Part shown: positions 8,126 through 16,936 of the stretch, in pieces
How positions within the stretch are numbered: the stretch's first letter is position 1
Layout of the letters: each line of letters begins with the position of its first letter
Program-made: the position numbers and the translations under genes
Notes under the pieces: generated by a model
Database searches by the model: none
What the model saw: the letters and a program-made list of their open reading frames with translations, nothing else
What the model was told of the DNA's origin: nothing
From: Chara braunii
Taxonomy: Eukaryota > Streptophyta > Charophyceae > Charales > Characeae
Direction of reading: 5' to 3'
DNA: 20,882 nt
Assembly: GCA_003427395.1 (NCBI GenBank)
Contig: BFEA01000161.1
Coordinates: 778,879 to 799,760 of the forward strand

Positions 8126-8640
8126 CCAGCGTGTTGTAGAGGCCAGTCAGTGTGTGCACAGTGATCACCTGGAACTGTGAGCTGTGGGTGTCCTGGAATA
8201 TTAGACCACCTCCCAACCCACCCTCACGGCAATACTCCTAGCGCACACCCTATCCCACTATTCTACCTCAGTGTGACCAGCACTCAGGAGTCAGGACCAT
8301 TGCCCTACCAACGGGCAGGCAACTTGGACCAAACAGCAGTGATAGGCACCAGGGCTGATAGATTGCCCAGCCCTGGTGGAAGCGGAATTGCACGAACCTT
8401 GTCGAACGGGAACTTCGGACGCCAGGCCAAGACAATGAACTACAGGCCCCATATATATATAGCCACCAGACAGTTCTATCCGAATGTCAGTAGGAACTGC
8501 ACCCAATGGCACCCTATCCAACCTGCCTGAACCTACTGCAGGCACTACTAGCTCCCCAGCCTGTTTTTTGTGTATATATATTCTGTGAATCTGTGTAGAC
8601 AGTATCATGTGTGGAAACTTGTGTATGTAACCTGTAAGCA
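8126..8640. other. Unassigned spacer with hairpin and TATA-like runs
   Basis: A 117-codon frame (8177-8530, plus) shows no recognisable domain and has a composition like chance sequence. TATA-like alternating runs occur at 8450-8461 and 8571-8580. From 8570 on, phrases such as TCTGTGAATC foreshadow the tandem repeat that starts at 8641. Confidence 0.35.
8347..8378. other. Perfect 11-bp inverted repeat
   Basis: CACCAGGGCTG and CAGCCCTGGTG are exact reverse complements around a 10-nt loop. No U run follows on either strand, and the role is unknown. Confidence 0.7.
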
Positions 8641-9322
8641 ATGTATAATTCGCAAGCTATGTGTGTATGCCCGAAAGCTATGTGTACTCTGTGAATCATG
8701 TATCGAGGAGAGAACGGGCCAGCTGGACAAGGACCCCCCCCAGTGACCGAACCAAGCTTGAACCCGTGACCTTGTAACATGTAATCCAAGACTCTACCGT
8801 ATGAGCAACGACCGGAAATGGAATGATCGTGTGATATGCCAGACTGGGGAGAACATCAGAACACCCGAGACCAACGCCCCAAGCAAACCCTGTGAAACCC
8901 ACAACCAACATACAACACCGTGGACTACCCTCGGGTGGTGCGCAGGCAGTGTCTGTAATAGTACCATGCGTCAGCCCAAGGGGATGTAATTCGCAAGCGA
9001 TGTGTGTATGCCCGAAAGCTATGTGTACTCTGTGAATCATGTATCGAGGACAGAACGGGCCAGCTGGACAAGGACCACCCCGAAGGACCGAACCAAGCTT
9101 GAACCCGTGACCTTGTAACATGTAATCCACGACTCTACCGTATGAGCAACTACCGGAAATGCAATGATCGTGTGATATGCCAGACTGGGGAGAACATCAG
9201 AACACCCGAGACCAACACCCCAAGCAAACCCTGTGAAACCCACAACCAACATACAACACCTTGGACTATCCTTGGGTGGTGCGCAGGCAGTGTCTGTAAT
9301 AGTACCATGCGTCAATCTAACA
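8641..9322 (-). repeat. 341-bp tandem repeat, two near-identical copies with tRNA-like parts
   Basis: TAATTCGCAAGC at 8646 recurs at 8987, giving a 341-bp period over 8641-8981 and 8982-9322 with only scattered differences (about 97% alike by eye). On the minus strand each copy has a tRNA-like stretch (about 8745-8815 and 9090-9155): TTGCTCATACGGTAGAGTC, then CACGGGTTCAAGC as a B-box-like element. Frames crossing both copies are repeat artefacts. Confidence 0.85.
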
Positions 9323-9343
9323 CCCTGCTGGTGTCCACGCGCA

Positions 9344-9432
9344 AGGCTGCGGGGTTTTGAACCCGCAACCTTAGACCACAATGCGCATTTCCAACCAGTG
9401 CTCTAACCACTGAGCTACATCAACTGGACGCG
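9344..9432 (-). repeat. tRNA-like segment heading the 341-bp repeats
   Basis: On the minus strand GTAGCTCAGTGGTTAGAGC is a strong A box and D arm (GCTC/GAGC stem), and GCGGGTTCAAAACCCCGC is a T arm with one extra loop base. The middle contains ATGCGCAT and does not make a normal anticodon arm, and no acceptor stem closes. It is probably the 5' head of a tRNA-derived SINE whose body is the adjoining 341-bp sequence. Confidence 0.6.
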
Positions 9433-9465
9433 ACAATTTCATATTCTCAGTGTACGTATGGCATT

Positions 9466-10160
9466 CTATCCCTTTCTTTCTGTCTTTCTTTCTTTCTTTC
9501 TTTTTTTCTTTCTTTCTTTTTTTCTTTCTTTCTTTTTTTTTTTTTTTTTTTTTTTGAAACAACCCGCACACCTTCTATTCTGGGGGGCAACAGTCCGGTT
9601 GCTTATTATTACCGGCAAGCATGCTATTACATCCAAGAGATGGGGGGAGGGGGGGAGGAGGGGAAAGAAGATCAGGCCATCCCTTGTGGCACTAGCCGCC
9701 TGGCAAGGCGGGGACTGTTACAGGGTGTCCCTTCCCCAGTCCGTGGCCTTCCTTAGGGGGTTGCCCTGCTCTGCTTGTCGGGAGGCTTGCTAGCAGCACC
9801 CACTCACACAGCAGGGTAACCTCCAGGATGGCGGGACGCAAGGGGGTTGGGGGTCCCCTAACAGGTCCTCAGGCCGGCCGCATAACAGCTATCTTTACCA
9901 CACCTTGCACAGTGCCTCATCCATCCAGTATTAACATCCGGCTATACCCATGACCTCCTCCTCGCCAATCCCAGTTCAACCTGTTTCAGACCCTAAGGGT
10001 CAGACCCCACTACCCTGGATTATTCATTTTTCACCCTCGATTACGAAGATCAACGGTCAGAAATGAACAATAGGGGCTAGTGGGATCTGGCCCTAAGTTG
10101 TCCTACAACCTTCTTCTTACCCAGTTCTGCCAGTTACGCCCATAACATCGTTTTCCTAAT
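9466..10160 (-). mobile_element. 3' end of a second, related LINE with A/AAAG tail
   Basis: The plus strand shows (CTTT)n then T at 9466-9555, which is an AAAG-rich poly(A) tail on the minus strand. Just inside, the minus strand reads CTTGCCGG, AACCGGACTGTTGC and CCCCCAGAATAG, matching the end of the LINE 3' UTR at 4375-4410. Further inside, no LINE ORF was recognised, so the copy consists of 3' UTR or is too diverged. The inner boundary near 10160 is a guess. A near-match TGGCATTC(T/A)ATCC at about 9459 and 10257 could be a target duplication, but another insertion lies within it. Confidence 0.6.
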
Positions 10161-10161
10161 T

Positions 10162-10215
10162 ACTGTAGCTCTTTTTTTTTTTTTTTTTTTTTTCGGGTCA
10201 AGACTCACTGTAGCT
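10162..10215 (-). mobile_element. Nearly empty poly(A) retroposon with 9-bp target duplication
   Basis: ACTGTAGCT at 10162-10170 is repeated at 10207-10215. Between them lie C, 22 T and the 13-base piece CGGGTCAAGACTC. Read on the minus strand this is a 13-base 3' end with a poly(A) tail, consistent with extreme 5' truncation during target-primed reverse transcription. Confidence 0.55.
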
Positions 10216-10256
10216 TTTCTATCACTTTCTTTCTTTCTTTCCTTCTTTCTGTTTTC

Positions 10257-10530
10257 TGGCATTCAATCCTTGATTTATAGTGCAACAGACAATAGGCCTG
10301 TCCAGCAAGCCAGAGGTTGTGTGTTCGATTCCTGGCTTGGACATGCTGCCCAATTCCACGTTTGAATTCCCCTCCGTTCATCATCGCTGTCATCGGTTCC
10401 TCCTCCAGCAGTGATTCAATATTTGACACCCTGTACCAACGGGTCTACCGGTAGCTCAGTTGGGTGTACACCCCATGAACCTGGGCTGAAATACAGACCT
10501 CAGTTCGAATCCCAATCAACTCAGATTAAT
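10257..10530 (+). repeat. tRNA-like pair (SINE-type)
   Basis: The first unit (about 10280-10345) has the B-box-like TGTTCGATTCCTGGCTTGG. The second (about 10440-10525) has TAGCTCAGTTGGG as A box and CAGTTCGAATCCC as B box, and resembles the segment at 6148-6216. Neither closes into a cloverleaf. The sequence between them (10346-10439) is open on the minus strand but not recognised. Confidence 0.5.
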
Positions 10531-10724
10531 AAATAAACTCTGCATTTAGCTGGGGCTGGTCAGTTTCAAGATGATATCTCAAAGCCATTTCTTGCCCTTT
10601 TTCTGGACTTTGTTTTTTTTAATATCCTGTCACAATGTTGCTGTCATTTCTTCTCTAGAAGCTCCCATGGAGTGGAGAAGAGGCGTTAGCAAGAATCATG
10701 CCTTCATTTGCCCATGCCACCTCA

Positions 10725-10844
10725 CTAAAGCTCTTCTAATACTTCGTCACGAATCGTCAGCGGCTTGCCAGCTATGGTCGTCAGTATCTTTTGGAATTCT
10801 TTCCTCCACAGGTAACCTTTGTTCCTCCGCACACCAACTCTTTC
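10725..10844 (-). CDS. Possible orphan exon or short ORF, unrecognised
   Basis: On the minus strand a 39-codon frame reads RRNKGYLWRKEFQKILTTIA then GKPLTIRDEVLEEL and meets TAG at 10725-10727. Its balanced mix of charged and hydrophobic residues looks more protein-like than the other short frames nearby. A GTGAGG donor overlaps the stop, and an AG lies upstream in AACAAAG. I do not recognise the family, and it is not part of the CCDC39 C-terminus. It may be a single exon, a gene fragment or chance. Confidence 0.15.
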   Translation of the reverse strand, partial: ERVGVRRNKGYLWRKEFQKILTTIAGKPLTIRDEVLEEL

Positions 10845-10921
10845 TCATGCAGGATCCATAGGTGGGCAGCGGTACCTGGGTCTCTCATGCAGGATCCATA
10901 GGTGGGCAGGTACCTGGGTCC
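10843..10921 (+). repeat. 40-bp direct duplication
   Basis: TCTCATGCAGGATCCATAGG at 10843 recurs at 10883, and both copies continue with TGGGCAG and GGTACCTGGGT. The copies are nearly identical, so the event is recent. ACTCTTTCTCATGCA also occurs right after the SINE-A tail at 13249. Confidence 0.85.
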
Positions 10922-10929
10922 GGGCTGGC

Positions 10930-11260
10930 GCGCGTTAGCGCTAGCGCTATGGCTGGCTGGCCGCTGTGGCACGCGGATGGTGGCATGCTGGTTGCTTGCA
11001 GGCGAGGCACAGGCTGGTCGGAGGTGGCTTCTTGCAGGTTGCGAGGTGCTGGCTTCTCGCGAGTGGCGAGGTGCTGGCTGTGTGAGTGCAGCGAGGCGCT
11101 GGCTGCTGGCGGGGGGCGAGGCACTGGCAACAGGTGAGTGGTGGGGCGCTGGTGACTTGCGGCTGGCGAGGCGCTGGGTTGGGGTGACTAGTAAGATGCT
11201 AGCTGACACATGGCGCGGTGCTGGCAGCCGACGGGAGGGAGGCGCTGGTGCGAGGGTGCT
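10930..11260 (+). repeat. GC-rich degenerate minisatellite
   Basis: Units of about 25-35 bp centre on GCGAGG(C/T)GCTGGC and recur some nine times between about 10960 and 11250 with loose spacing. All reading frames across it on both strands are repetitive and have no domain, so they are not called. Confidence 0.65.
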
Positions 11261-11327
11261 GTGATGTGTGAATTAGATGGGGGATAGCGCTTGACGCACG
11301 CGCGGTATCGAGGCGCTGGGTCACTAC

Positions 11328-11349
11328 TACGTCACAGGTTGACGTGGCA
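11328..11349 (+). promoter_or_regulatory. Paired ACGT motifs of bZIP type
   Basis: TACGTCA (11328-11334) and TGACGTGGCA (11340-11349) are ACGT-core elements of the kind bound by plant bZIP factors. They lie about 75 bases before the ATG of a possible exon. The motifs are seen directly; promoter activity is inferred. Confidence 0.3.
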
Positions 11350-11424
11350 TCTGGCCTGAGGCACAAAGGAAAAGGGAGAATGGTAGCGGCAGCTGCTGTT
11401 TGAACATTTCCCTGTGTTTTTCAC

Positions 11425-11640
11425 ATGAAGTACTCCATAACCAAGACCTTTGAAGAGGCTGGAGAGCTCATGCGAGTTGACGAAAGTCGATCTCGGTGGA
11501 GGAAAGTGGAGTCAGCCCCGTGGAGACCAAAGTGTGGAGAGCGTTGGCCCTACTTGAAGAATCATCACAGTGCCACTGGGAGAGTATCATCAAGAGAGCG
11601 GCTAGGAGGTTGTCATCAACCTATATATGTGCTTTCGTCT
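11425..11640 (+). CDS. Possible small gene or exon, unrecognised
   Basis: The ATG at 11425 opens MKYSITKTFEEAGELMRVDE, in a region with balanced composition between a GC minisatellite and a TCATC-rich stretch. Another frame (open from 11481) reads VWRALALLEESSQCHWESII and could instead be the coding one. A pyrimidine-rich stretch ending TTTGTCTTGTGCAG at 11660 looks like a splice acceptor, so an exon end before it is plausible. The frame from 11425 stays open to 11739, but past the acceptor it is composition-driven. No family is recognised, and frame and boundaries are uncertain. Confidence 0.2.
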
Positions 11641-11968
11641 GTTTTTTGTCTTGTGCAGGTTATCCATCAAGAGCATCGAGATTTTCATCATTGTCATTTC
11701 AGCGGGTTTTTTTCATCAAGGATACCGTCATTTCTGTGATCCTCATTTGGTTACCGGTGGTAATCATCATCGGCTTCTCTAATTCGTCATCCATGTTATT
11801 TATCTTTTTTTCATCTTCTTCATGATCATCATCCGGACTTCTCTGTAAAAATCGTAATCATCGTCATCTTCTATTTTCATTACAACAATAGTGAGCTGCC
11901 AATCTTCCACACCGATGCTATTAGGGCATCGCAAGTTTGACGTTCCTTAATTATTTTTGCCAATTTTA

Positions 11969-12005
<37 letters not shown>

Positions 12006-12022
12006 TACCAATCTGAATCTTT

Positions 12023-12083
<61 letters not shown>

Positions 12084-12092
12084 TCATCTACC

Positions 12093-12123
<31 letters not shown>

Positions 12124-12135
12124 GTCATCACAGTT
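11640..12135. repeat. TCATC-rich tract and interrupted (TCA)n microsatellite
   Basis: From 11640 to 11880 TCATC words are frequent. From about 11971 to 12124 the sequence is (TCA)n in three blocks separated by CTACCAATCTGAATC and CTACCAATC. The similar interruptions imply duplication of whole blocks. The region is noncoding. Confidence 0.9.
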
Positions 12136-12690
12136 TCTTTATTTATTTTTTCATTAATCAGTAGCTATCTCTGCGTTGGTGGTTATATTCCCATCTCCCA
12201 GATAGGCTATAGTCTAGTTGGTAGGTAGGTTGGTCAGGAAGGGAACGCTACTCCGTAAGGGTAACACAAGGTGGGAGGTGATTGCCCTCCAGGGAGTAGA
12301 CGCAGATGATGGGAGCTGACCTGGGATGGGGCTGGGAGATATGTATGGGGGCGCATTATCTCTTGGCGGAGGCAGACTAGGTCAGAGTGTTAGTCTTGAG
12401 GTACTCCTTTTGGGGGAACTGGTTACCTCAAGGTAGAAGGGAATGGGCTCAGCGGAGGCAGCGAGAGGAGAAGAGGAAATGAGGGGAGAGGACGAGAATA
12501 CATGGAAGAAGGGGAGGGGTGGAAAGAAATAATAATCAACGTCATCATCATTATCCATCATCTTTGTGATCATCTCAAGGTACTCGTCAAATTTCATCAT
12601 CATAAAGTTTTGCTGATCAGGATTCTGATATTATCAGATCCTTGATTTCTAGTTGGCATTCTAGATTAGCTAATTTCCTAATTGAGTCTT
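12136..12690. other. Unassigned spacer with one hairpin
   Basis: CTTGAGGTA (12395-12403) and TACCTCAAG (12424-12432) are perfect inverted repeats around a 20-nt loop. The rest is G-rich then TCATC-rich, with no ORF of interest. Confidence 0.4.
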
Positions 12691-12699
12691 CTTGTGCAA

Positions 12700-12950
12700 T
12701 GGCCAGGTTGAGTTGGTGCCAGAACGACACTAGCCGGCCCTGGGGCAGTGCCCTGTAACCTGCTTATGTAGGAGCTTGAGGCTTTGTATAGAGGTCTGGA
12801 ATTGCCGAGGGACGAAGGCAATCTGCAAACTTGACTAATGGCTACAATCTGGCCGACGATGGTCGGAGCTAAGATGGGTAGCGCTGCCCTGTAACCAAGC
12901 CAGATTGGGGTGTGAGACCGGGAAGAGGCCTGATTGGTGCACAACACGGG
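12700..12950 (-). repeat. Isolated pair of core motifs from the modular repeat
   Basis: Two core units (12718-12770 and 12851-12900), about 133 bases apart, read on the plus strand as AACGAC..GCCGGC...GCCCTGTAACC. They match the pairs at 16217-16400 and 18930-19110 in order and spacing. The surrounding A block is absent, so this is a fragment. Confidence 0.7.
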
Positions 12951-13157
12951 CTCAATTGTGATTGGTTGTTTGGAATGGATACAGGAAATTAGGGATAGGA
13001 TAGTAATTCAGTGTTGAGTAGACAATCTTTCTGATTAGTCATCATCTAGCTCTATTTCATGACCTCAATCACCCACTCTGACATCCTAAATCATCCAAAA
13101 TAATCCTCAATCATCCCAAATTTTCATCAATTGTCAATCATCTATGTATTCTTATTA
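12951..13157. other. AT-rich spacer with TCATC words
   Basis: No ORF or RNA. Short words such as AATCATCC recur between 13025 and 13145. Confidence 0.4.
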
Positions 13158-13249
13158 TAAGGGATGCTGGGCCGGGTTCCCAGCACGTGATGCTCCCCAC
13201 GAATAGATTGAAGCAATTTTGAGTAAAAAAAAAAAAAAAAAAAAAAAAA
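13158..13249 (+). mobile_element. SINE-A copy with poly(A) tail
   Basis: The unit has GGGATGCTGGGC, GGTTCCCAGCACGTGATG, CTCCCCACGAATAGATT and a run of 25 A (13225-13249). The hairpin GCTGGG/CCCAGC is intact. No flanking target duplication could be identified. Confidence 0.85.
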
Positions 13250-13469
13250 CTCTTTCTCATGCAACCCCTCTATCCTGCCCAGTACCTTACGATAGCCTCA
13301 ACTGGCCATGGCACCTGCCACTTCCCCCCCCTCTCAATCCTAGCTATGGCTGCGAAGGCTCCTGAATCCTGATGCTCCATGCCCTTAGCAGCCACTGGAC
13401 GAGCCACGGCTAATCCTTCAGTGCATGAGACACAATGAAATAGTTGATGTCATAAACCCTCAAGAGTAC
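13250..13469. other. Unassigned spacer
   Basis: Nothing recognised beyond a C-rich stretch at 13320-13334. Confidence 0.35.
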
Positions 13470-13479
13470 ACTGACTGGC

Positions 13480-13880
13480 CATGGTCTGCACCAGCGGGAT
13501 TGAGGGGTGAAGTGGGGCGGCGCAGCGTGACTGGGAGCGTTGCACCGCTCGTACTCGGACTTCGGCGTGTGGGAGCGACAAGCGCTGCGGTGCAAGGCGG
13601 GAGCTGATGATGCGGCCGGACGGAGGGGTAAACCTTGGGTTGAAGGGACTTTTGTCTTGTAATCCGGGTCTGGACACAAGAGTATTCTGAGGTAGTGCAG
13701 CGGGTAGAAGCGTGGTGAATGGACAGCGGAGCCTGCTATTGTTGGGTGACTTCTGTGGGGCCACGTGTATTTTCATCAGCAGGGTATAACCAATCTGGCA
13801 GCAATGATGATCACGATACAAGGAACGATCAGCGGTGATAGGAAGAGTCTCTCTCCTTCTTCGACAGCAGGGTAGGTACA
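13480..13880 (-). repeat. GC-rich end of modular repeat copy 3
   Basis: On the minus strand GCAACGCTCCCAGTCACGCT, then GCGCCG, matches the end of the CpG-rich part of copy 1 (5179-5210). The start, CTACCCTGCTGTCGAAGAAGG, matches 4855-4885. A 143-codon minus frame (13881-13450) is open here, but it shows no domain and is not kept in copy 1. Confidence 0.5.
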
Positions 13881-13889
13881 AATTAGCAT

Positions 13890-14190
13890 GTTTTTTTTGG
13901 AGGTTTCGAACCCCCTATGGTGACTCGCCAACAGGTTCGGTGAGGAGGTGCCACACCGTTTTTTATTATTTTCAGGGATCGAAGATGGTCGTCGATGATT
14001 TTCGGTGTTAGCAGTGCCCAGAGCCTTAGTAGCTAGCAGTGGGAGGAAGTGTTCTTCCTTCCCCAAAGACGCTGGGGTAGGGTTTGAGGGGAAGGAGGTA
14101 AGTAGGTGGTGTCGAGGAAGGGGAGATGGAGGTTGCTCGCTGATCTGCTCAGGTGGTGATTGGTTAGCCCATGCTTTACTGATGGCTACT
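13890..14190 (-). repeat. Conserved block, inverted partner of 4560-4870
   Basis: On the minus strand it carries CTCAAACCCTACCCC, GCGTCTTTGGGG, CTTCCTCCCACTG, GGTGTGGCACC and AACCTGTTGGCGAGTC, and ends in GGGGGTTCGAAACC, which contains a perfect B-box-like GGTTCGAAACC. Confidence 0.75.
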
Positions 14191-14289
14191 AACTGTCCAA
14201 AATCCCTTTATCTCCTAGTTTGGTTTCCCATTGATGATCTCGATTTAGGATTCTTGATTGTTCTTGAGTGTTTTCTCACGTCTTACGTT

Positions 14290-14700
14290 CAATTGTGAAG
14301 GTTCTGATGGAGATTTCAAGTTGTAATTCCTTATACATAGGTATTTTTCTCTCTCTACGTCCTGGAATAATTCTGAAATAAATCTTTGCAATATTCTAAT
14401 CCTAAGAGTGTAATACATTTGCCCATTTGAAAGTCATGAATCAGACTGTGATTCTGATAGATTCACAATTCTGAATGTTTTTTACTAAACATAGCTTCTG
14501 AAATTCTAATTCGAATTCACCGGGATCTTCATGCATCCGTTTTTCCAATGGTGTTTTCTAATGATTGTTTCTTCCATAATCTAAAGTCCTCTTACTACTA
14601 TCATTGTTGATTCATTTTTCAATCTTCTATACCAAGGAATGTCCTAAGTTGGATTCAATTCGTCGTTGATTTTCTAGGGTCTTTGTGGCGATATATTTTT
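14290..14700 (-). repeat. AT-rich part of modular repeat copy 3
   Basis: AT-rich with recurring CTGAAATTCTAAT- and GATTCTGA-like words, at the same place in the module order as 2040-2633. No ORF of interest. Confidence 0.45.
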
Positions 14701-14764
14701 GTTTTTTTATTTTGGGCAGAATTTGACCTACTTCTTTTCGTTAGAGTTTTGTCGGAATTTGAAT

Positions 14765-15700
14765 AGGGGTCCCATGGGATGGTCAAGTGGAGCATCTTGT
14801 AGAGTCTTGGGGGATTTTGTTTTGAAGGAGGGGGCAAAGGGCATCAAATGATTCTTCGCAAGGACGGAGAGGGGATGGAACAGGGCTTTCTAACGAATGC
14901 GATTGGCATTGGGGAGTTTAGGCTTTCCAATGGGTGACGGCTGATGATGGTGAGCCTTGGCGTGATTGGTGTTGGGTAGTGTTGTTTTATCCTCTCGAGG
15001 ACGGAGACTGGAATTCTTGTGGGGGCAAGGAATTCCAGGGTGATGATGGTGCCCGCCCTCTGCTGAGATGAGGTTCGCTGGACTCTTTACGAGGACGGAG
15101 TTTGGGAGAACGAATGAGGTTCTTCCTTTCGATGGAGGACGCAAGATTGTTCGGGTTGTCTGTTTTTGGGGCTGCCGGTTTCCCTGAACTTGTCCTTAAA
15201 GAGACAGTCAAGTTAAGTATCTTGTAGGGTTTCAGGGGAATTGTTTTTGAAGTAGGGGAAGGGGCATGAAATGATTCTTTGCAAGGACGAAGAGGGGGAT
15301 GGAATATAGGGTTGCTTGACGGGTACCGGCTAGGGGGAACTCTTATCAGATGCGATTGGCGTTGGGTAGTTTAGACTTTCCAATGAGTATCGGCTGATGA
15401 AGGCGAGCTCTGGCGCGATTGGCGTTGGGTAATGCTTGTTTACCCCTTTGAGGATGGAGACTGAAGTTCTTATGGAGGCAAGGAACTTCGGGGTGATGAT
15501 GGTGCTCACCCCCTGCTGAGAAGCGGTCCTCTGAAACTCCTTACAAGGACGGAGTTAGGAAGGACGAATGAGACTGGGATGGAGGGAGTCGGGGTGGATG
15601 CGATTGGCGCCAAGTATCTTGGCGGGTACCGGCCACTGGCTACTAACTCCACCTGGAACAACTCGAGGTTTTTCCTTTCGATGACGGAGGCAAGATCTTT
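14765..15700 (-). repeat. Diverged tandem duplication, 420-455 bp period
   Basis: ATGATTCTT-GCAAGGACG occurs at 14848 and 15271, CTTTCCAATG at 14932 and 15385, and GGGGTGATGATGGTGC-like phrases near 15040 and 15491, in the same order. The second unit carries extra sequence (CGGGTACCGGCTAGGGG). Minus-strand frames across it are fragmented, so no gene is called. Confidence 0.7.
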
Positions 15701-15829
15701 TGGGTTTACTATTTCAGGGGCTGCATGTTTTCATATTTTCTAATTTTGACCTATCATCAAAGGTCGTTCCTGCTCAGTTAATCCCCTGATTTCCGGGGCA
15801 ATCAATGATGGCAGGGGTAGGTCTTCTTA

Positions 15830-16090
15830 AATTTGTCTGAAAAAGAGGTGTGCGGGAGAAGTAGATGGTTTGGATATCAAGCGTCCTACTAGTGAGGGGG
15901 CTAGCTCGTAGGATGGAAATAGGGTACAACAACAACGGAGATGGTGGCTCTGCTGCAGTAAGTCTTGCCGGAGTGAGGTAAAGAGGATTGATGGGGGGTT
16001 TCTGAGTCGTCTCTGAACTTTGCTTATTTTGAGGTTTGTCGTAATGATTTTCTAAGTAGCCCAATTTTTTCTTAGCCAAGCCGGGTAATG
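15830..16090 (-). repeat. A block of modular repeat copy 3
   Basis: Its reverse complement aligns with 150-400: CTTGGCTAAG, GACTCAGAAACCCCCC, CAATCCTCTTTACCTC, AAGACTTACTGCAGCAGAGC and CTCACTAGTAGGACGC are shared. Confidence 0.8.
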
Positions 16091-16216
16091 GCCCCGGTAA
16101 TTAAAAAAAAAGATAAAGCCGGGTTGAAGTCCCGGTATGCTTTAGGATTCTGGGGACTTCTAGCGACTCGCTTTAGGCTGTTTGATACTAGTACATTCAT
16201 GGATCTACGGTTGTTC

Positions 16217-16400
16217 GATGCCAGAACGACGCTGGCTGGTGCTGGGGTGTTGCCCTGTAACCTGCTGACTGCAGGAGCGTGAGGCCTGGTAGAGAGATCT
16301 AGGGATGCTTTGGGGTGGGCATCCCAAGGGACAACCAAGGGTTGCTGTTGGGACGACGCTGGCCGGAGCTGGGGCGAGTCGTGTTGCTCTGTAACCTAGC
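16217..16400 (-). repeat. Core-motif pair, about 132 bases apart
   Basis: Unit I (AACGACGCTGGCTGGTGCTG then GCCCTGTAACCTGCTG) and unit II (GACGACGCTGGCCGGAGCTG then CTCTGTAACC). Each is followed by GTGAGGCCTGG or GGGAGGCCTGG. The same ordered pair occurs at 12718-12900 and 18930-19110. Confidence 0.75.
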
Positions 16401-16559
16401 CGAGTGGGAGTGGGAGGCCTGGGAGAGCCCGACAAGGAATAAGACAGTGTTGGACAGTTTTAGAGAGCTTTGTTTGGGAGTCTAGGGGTTCCGAGCATTT
16501 GAAAAGAGGTCAGTAGTCATTCATAAGTTTTTCAACCTCTTTTTAATTCTCTTGAATTT

Positions 16560-16925
16560 CTTTGATTCTCAGTCGAAGCCGGGTAAGAGCGCTCCGCCGC
16601 CCGGCGCTTGGACGCGACAGCAGGCCTCGCGGAGAGAGCGGGAATGAGGAACGGCGGAGCGTAGCGACGGCAAGATCGACGCGAGGAGGAGGTGGGCGGA
16701 TGTGACGGCGGGTCTTGCGGATGAGTAGGAACGAAGAGTGGCGGGAGTGCTGGGATGCCGAGGTTCACGCAAGGAGGGATGGGAGAAAGTGTGTCCGACG
16801 TTGTTGGCAAAGCAGTTCACACCAAAGGTCTTAGTGGAAGAGGAGGAACACGGTGGGTGGGAGAATAGGGGAAGGAAGGGTTACGGGTTGGAGGGAGAGG
16901 GTTACTAGGAGGTAGGGGAAGGATG
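16560..16925 (-). repeat. CpG-rich segment at the end of copy 2
   Basis: It is GC- and CpG-rich, pyrimidine-biased on the minus strand, with frames open on that strand (16820-16569 and 16810-16532) that have no domain. The position fits the CpG-rich ends of copies 1 and 3, but base-level similarity to them is not convincing by eye. Confidence 0.4.
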
Positions 16926-16936
16926 GCATCTGTAAC

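Larger units (their letters stand above)
13470..16435 (-). repeat. Long modular repeat, copy 3 (inverted relative to copy 1)
   Basis: Read on the minus strand the order is core pair (16400-16217), A block (16090-15830), duplicated array (15700-14765), AT-rich part (14700-14290), conserved block (14190-13890) and GC-rich end (13880-13480). The last four modules follow the plus-strand order of 150-5240 and match it in sequence at the A block, conserved block and part of the GC end. No transposon protein is present. Confidence 0.6.

Noticed and set aside
8696-9381. Two similar minus-strand frames of 144 and 114 codons
   Set aside because: Their likeness comes from the 341-bp tandem repeat with tRNA-like content; this is not evidence for a protein family.
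9709-9740. Further core-motif copy (GTTACAGGGTGTCCC)
   Set aside because: Only the first half resembles the core. It lies inside the LINE 3' region and may be coincidence.
9458-9793. Plus-strand frame with a poly-Phe/Ser start
   Set aside because: Translation of the (CTTT)n and T tail of a minus-strand retroposon.
9459-10269. Target duplication TGGCATTC(T/A)ATCC around the minus-strand LINE
   Set aside because: One mismatch, and another insertion plus a CTTT tract lie between the LINE body and the right copy. Too uncertain to annotate as a feature.
10440-10525. Functional tRNA gene
   Set aside because: A and B boxes are present, but no acceptor stem or sensible anticodon arm forms. The same holds for 6148-6216 and 9344-9432.
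10781-11264. Several overlapping frames in the GC-rich stretch
   Set aside because: Degenerate minisatellite gives open frames on both strands with repetitive, domain-free peptides.
13450-13881. 143-codon minus-strand frame
   Set aside because: GC-rich repeat sequence. The corresponding frame is not maintained in copy 1.
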